Source of the DNA: Acholoe squamosa
Lineage: Eukaryota; Annelida; Polychaeta; Phyllodocida; Polynoidae
Direction: 5' to 3'
Assembly (NCBI GenBank): GCA_949317995.1
Contig: OX439046.1
Coordinates: 56,957,774 to 57,021,773, forward strand
DNA: 64,000 nucleotides
The notes under the pieces are model-generated. The model did not search any database, was not told where the DNA came from, and saw only the letters and a program-made list of their open reading frames with translations. Shown one piece after another: positions 59,685 to 64,000 of the stretch. Positions within the stretch are counted from its first letter, which is position 1. Each line of letters begins with the position of its first letter. The position numbers and the translations under genes were made by a program.

Positions 59685-59753
59685 ATGGCGAACCGAACTG
59701 GGTTGGTTCCACTTAGAAAATCTCTGCTCCTGCTTTTAATAAGGGGTTATGAG
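59685..59753 (+). CDS. Candidate first coding exon of an unrecognised host gene
   Basis: ATG in AGCCATGGCGAACC opens 23 codons (MANRTGLVPLRKSLL...) ending exactly at GAG/GTAAGA, a strong donor, in phase 0. Just upstream is CGACTTCCGCTGACAGCC, with the ACTTCCGC box of ETS/GABP type that is common at housekeeping and mitochondrial gene starts. The N-terminus has two or three basic residues and a leucine run and no acidic residue before the last codon, which would suit a mitochondrial or membrane protein. The gene is not recognised. A later plus-strand exon candidate at 62292-62363 keeps phase. Confidence 0.4.
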
Positions 59754-60179
59754 GTAAGAAATTAATACGAAATGGAGAAATCTGTTAGATAAAATGCCTT
59801 AATCCATGTCGTGGGTTGTGGATTATGGACCCATAAACCCACCTGTGGGATCTCATAACATGGATTAAACACTAAATATTATGATTCTACACTAAGCAGT
59901 TGTCAATCTTTACTTAGAATCGCGAGCAGTTGTGATGCTTTTGACAAATATATATCAAAATAAAAGTTATTCTATATTATATTTCTGGCATACTCTTTTA
60001 CTCTTCATCTATCATATCAGAGGTATCTGATCTAACACCTGTATCACAACATACCTACGTTTGCAAGCATGCCCTGTGGGATCCTTACATATATAGTATC
60101 ACTAGAAGAGTAACACTACCCATTCATATCTTGTCACACCTCACACCTCCCCAAGGGCTATGTTGCCCAGATACTTGAT

Positions 60180-60480
60180 TAGCTAGTCTCAGATTCTTGG
60201 CATGCTGTGACATTGAGGCCTAGGGCAGCATAAGCCTTGGTGTAACCGTTGTGCTCATGGTGGGCATGCCCAGCCTCAGGGCCATGAAAGGGTTATGTAT
60301 GGGAGGTGGAGGCTGTCACGGTGGTCTGGGCACTATGTCAAACAAAGGAGATATGGCTAAACATAACAGGGAAACCATATACCTGTCAGCCATACAACAT
60401 CTAGGCTTTCACATTCACTATTATGTGGTTAAAGTGGTGGGTTTTACCTTTCAAATTCATTTCCATAATTGATTTTATCC
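60180..60480. repeat. Dispersed block L6, copy 2
   Basis: GACATTGAGGCCTAGGGCAG, TTGTGCTCATGGTGGGCATG and GGGTTATGTATGGGAGG match the copy at 53640. Confidence 0.6.
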
Positions 60481-60484
60481 CCCA

Positions 60485-61700
60485 ATGACCACCATTGAAG
60501 CATTCATCCACTACGTAATGTAATTAAATCACATGCAAACATTTTAACCATGTACTTTCAAGGAGGTGCATTCCTTTCTGTTTTCAAAAGCTGTTTGAAT
60601 TATTCATCCATCTCAGTTTTTGTATTCCTTTTCACAATGGTGCTACATACACTGTAATAAATAAATGTTGAATCTACCAGGGATCCCTGTGAAGCTGAAA
60701 AGTTAACCATTGTAATTGTATACCAGACTACCAGTGAAGCAGTGTAGTTTTACAAGAAGTCCCAGGTGGGAATATGATGGTACACAAATGTACAAGGAAT
60801 CTCTCGATCTCTGGCAACTTTGGGATGAGCATTCCACCGTTATTTCAATGACATTTTTATACATTGTGTAGATACAAAGTCATCAGTCCAATGACATGCA
60901 CACATTGTGTCTACCTGGGTAGTACAGTGATAGTACACGTATTACAGGAAACAGACATAGCCCTAGGCTATTTGGCAAGGTGGTTGCCATGGGTGACCTG
61001 GCTAAGCTAAGGTTGTAATCTGATACCTGGACATAATGTAAGAAAGGCTGTGATAAAGCAGCAGGGCTTAGGGCATTAAAGTAGCAATTTAAGGGCAGCA
61101 TTTGCTTTTGTCAGTCAAATGTATGAAAGGGGGTACATTTAGAACTAGAACTAGAATTAAGCCCATTGGGTCAGCTGAGCCAGCTTGATGCAAAATGCAA
61201 TTTAGTCTTTAAAAGAGAATTAAAGTTAGAGAATTAAAAATATATTCTGGAAAGAGGGCATCTCCATCCGTAAGACTAGAGTGGGTCAAGGGTCTCCAAA
61301 AGGAAGGCCACCTATTTCCATTGGCATAGCCTAAGCTGTACTTACACAAAGGTAGATTGTATAATGGTGGGTGGAGAGCCAGGGAGCCAAGGGATCTATG
61401 GAAGTCAAAAGGCACTGACAGAGTAAATTGGTACTTAAATGGACAGGTATCCGTGGCTAAAGGTATGAATGGGAAACAGGAGAAGCACAAGGGCTTGGCC
61501 TAGGTTCTCCATTGATGCGTAGTGTGTCTGTAAAGGATCTATACAATAGTACAGTGATCAGGGGGTTGGGGGAGGGAAGTACACAAGGTGAACGTTGGAA
61601 AAAGTTGTAAAGGGAAAAACACAATGGCTACCTTTTGAGGAATAAGGGAGCATTTCATCAGAAATTATTCATCACAGATTCTCATCCGATCCCGGGCATC
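60485..61700. other. No gene recognised
   Basis: AT-rich DNA, short frames only, no repeat found. Confidence 0.35.
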
Positions 61701-61820
<120 letters not shown>

Positions 61821-62291
61821 TCATTCATCAATAATTTACATTGTGAAACTTGAGATTTGATGGACGAGTATGATAATTATGAGCATCCATGAGCTGAAAA
61901 GTGTGGTGGAATGGGTTCTTTAGCTGGGATATGAAGAGAATATTATAAGCTTGTCTAAACCCACATCAAAACTGTGCTTTAATCAGGGGTGCGGCTGACC
62001 AATATGAATTAGTTCATTTAACTTGGGACTGTAATGGTCATTTTCCATTTGGTCCTATGCATTATTATAATTAGGTTGAATACTTTAGCGCCACTTAAAG
62101 CAATGGTATTGCTACCTTGTTGAGATCATATGAGTCAGGAATATAATTGGCATATCGGTCAATACCAATAAGAAAAAAGTGCACTTAGGTACACTAGCCA
62201 TGCACGAAGACCAATATATACATGTATAATAACTATTTGGAAACCCCAATTTAGCTCTCGTGTACAAGTATCTATACAGATTTCTTTTCAG

Positions 62292-62363
62292 ATGGTAAAA
62301 TGTTTACTCTCCGTGACATCCAGGGGCCTCAAGAAGAGCACCAGGGATGATGGGGCCATGCAG
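62292..62363 (+). CDS. Possible internal exon
   Basis: A TTTCTTTTCAG acceptor precedes 24 codons (MVKCLLSVTSRGLKKST...) ending at CAG/GTCAGA. The phase matches the exon at 59685. Only the splice signals and phase support it, so it may be chance. Confidence 0.18.
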
Positions 62364-63235
62364 GTCAGAACGGTCAGGTTTAGTGTCAGAAAGGTGGCTA
62401 CAAATGTGTCTTGGTGTCAAGTATTGGAGCACTGGTGTCAAGGGTTGGGGAATAGGTGTCACAACTCTCTGCAGTGAAGGATGAGCTGTCACAACTATGT
62501 GTAGCACGGTGGAATAGAGAAGACAAGTATTATCTAGCTTCATTATAGCATGGGATAACCTTCTATTCATAGAGTCATATGTTCTGGCTACATTATGTGC
62601 ATGTACCTCCTGGTTCCAACTTTCCGTTTTACAGAACACAGGGAAGCAAGTTCCATCATTGATATTAAGAAGAAAATATAGAAGCACCCAAAGGCTGGGC
62701 TTTGGGATTCTCTACAATGATTTGATCAATGGGAAATATTAGACGTTTTCATATGCTGATATGACAAGGTTTGTTTTCTATATATGTGAATCCCAGCAGA
62801 AGTGATGTGTTGGCGCATAGCAATATGTATACACATATATGGGTCAGGTCGCCAGAAAGCAGTAGATTTTGTGTTTTTGGGTCATTTTGGACTTCTATGG
62901 CTCTGGAGAAAGAAGTTGTGAACCAATCTTGTCTTACATAGACTCATTTGATAGAGAACACTTAGGGCTATCAGAAAAATGTAAATTTGTGGTCATCCAT
63001 CAAAAACTTTAGGACTTATAGCCTGCCGAAGTGAAAAAACGGCCAAATTTGTTCTTTTTTATACTTTTTGTATCTTTTACAAGTGTTCTGTATTGAATAA
63101 AGAATACTATAGAGTATCCCAAAGTTATTTTTTGTATTGTATATGATCATAGGTATCATTTCAATGAGGTTTGGACATGTTACTAAGTGAGAATTTTTCA
63201 TGATGTGTCTTTCAAAATGGAAATCTGTAATTTGC

Positions 63236-63632
63236 AACGTCCGGTACCTAAATCTAAAACGGTTATAAAACATAGAGAAAATGAAGCTTCAAAATATTTG
63301 TTGTTACCCATATGAAGGGCTTTATTATCCTCTACTTTGGTGAAAAAATTGTGTGTCTACCAGCATTTGTCTCCATATGAGAGCAGCTCATGTGAAATAA
63401 TTCTGATAAAAGTACCGGACGTTACGTAACGTCCGGTACTTTTATCATCATGTAGGAGGCAGTCTACTGTGCATGCATAACTCAAATTTTGTTCCATTCT
63501 ATAATTGAAGTCAATAATAGACATATTGGCCTTGTTATTTCATGTGTTTGTTATGCGTAATGGGACATTCTTATATTACTGAGAGCAACTTCAATTACCC
63601 CCATATTTCATTATTTTGGTACCGGACGTTAC
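63236..63632. repeat. Two cassettes bounded by inverted AACGTCCGGTAC motifs
   Basis: Motif copies are at 63236-63248 (reverse), 63411-63425 (forward), 63426-63440 (reverse) and 63619-63633 (forward). They bound two segments of about 190-210 bases head to tail. The sequences between the motifs are not obviously related. Confidence 0.8.
63404..63447. repeat. Perfect 44-bp palindrome
   Basis: Twenty-two bases from TGATAAAAG to GTTAC are followed directly by their exact complement, with no spacer. The centre is GTTACGTAAC. Confidence 0.98.
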
Positions 63633-64000
63633 ATGACACAAACCAAGCAATAAAAATGGAACCGGATGGCCTAGATCGGTATTTTTTGGTCTTCTGAGCT
63701 CAGGAGATGTACCTTGACAATTTTGTTAAGGTAATATAAACTAATTAGAAAATTAGTTTTTCAGGGCCTTCAAGGGCAAAATCTTACACTTTCTGACGAC
63801 CTGACCCATATAGGAATGGGACTTCTAAGGAAGGTTTTCCTGCCCTGGAAAAGATTAAAAACATACGGGGTTAGCGCAACAGCATCACCCCATGACATGG
63901 GGCCTAATGTAGTATATTATGCCTGGTGGGAAAAGTACCCACATGATGGTTGCAGAAGCTAATATAAGTTTCTGCAAAGCCACTCACAAATCCATTTGTA

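Larger units (their letters stand above)
62836..63812. mobile_element. Non-autonomous element with TATATGGGTCAGGTCG ends, 977 bp
   Basis: TATATGGGTCAGGTCGCCAG with AAAG next and, later, AGATTTTG is mirrored at the right end with about five differences in 37 bases. The target duplication cannot be separated from the TATA at each end; TA is possible. Inside lie four copies of a GTACCGGACGTTAC motif. Non-coding. Confidence 0.75.

Overview
The window reads as non-repeat-masked genomic DNA from an animal, probably a marine invertebrate. The grounds are spliced GT-AG transposon genes, a Crypton-type tyrosine recombinase of the DUF3504 kind, an animal-style PIF/Harbinger element, a Penelope-like GIY-YIG fragment, dense minisatellites and microsatellites, and frequent long G/C homopolymers. 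The species cannot be fixed from sequence alone. No complete host gene was found. Three or four short candidate first exons are listed with modest confidence, so most of the window is intergenic or intronic DNA built from repeats.

Left part (1-12 kb). A 2.2 kb minisatellite of about 98 units of 22 bp (3119-5290) sits inside a TA-flanked inverted-repeat element (3119-5433). Next to it is a second element of the same terminal type (5581-8781). That one carries a three-exon tyrosine recombinase gene with a complete set of catalytic residues and one reading-frame switch. The minisatellite unit is almost the same as the terminal motif of the recombinase-bearing element, so the array looks like a runaway amplification of a transposon end. 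Two palindromes of about 115 bp with the same apex (8530-8643 and 11679-11793) each lie just downstream of an ATGGCGGAG start.

Middle part (12-34 kb). This is mostly unique-looking AT-rich DNA carrying several small non-autonomous DNA transposons: a CACTG foldback at 21534-21790 with a solo end at 23952; a G-rich family with 9-bp target duplications at 2059 and 27350; a MITE at 26825-26948; and a TTA-flanked MITE at 33385-33702. It also holds an inverted-repeat-bounded Penelope-like fragment near 19.4 kb and two tandem arrays at 29.5-31.3 kb with periods of 106 and 83 bp.

Centre (34489-39951). A 5463-bp PIF/Harbinger element appears whole. It has matching 18-bp termini, a perfect TTA target duplication, a four-exon DDE nuclease gene on the plus strand, a convergent three-exon MADF/Myb-like DNA-binding protein gene on the minus strand, and arrays of a CCGACAG-type motif inside both ends. 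The two proteins are the usual pair of this superfamily: the nuclease cuts, and the MADF/Myb-like protein is thought to bind the subterminal motifs and bring the nuclease to the ends. The MITE at 26825 is the two ends of this same family joined.

Right part (40-64 kb). Diverged noncoding blocks of 80-300 bp (called L1-L6 here) recur between 42.2 and 60.5 kb in an order compatible with a decayed tandem array of multi-kb units. TA-flanked non-autonomous elements lie among them (41403-42125, 46307-48120, 57488-58389 and 62836-63812). Several carry inverted arrays of a short family-specific motif. The last has four copies of GTACCGGACGTTAC in alternating orientation, two of them forming a perfect 44-bp palindrome. 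The best host-gene candidate is a first exon at 59685-59753.
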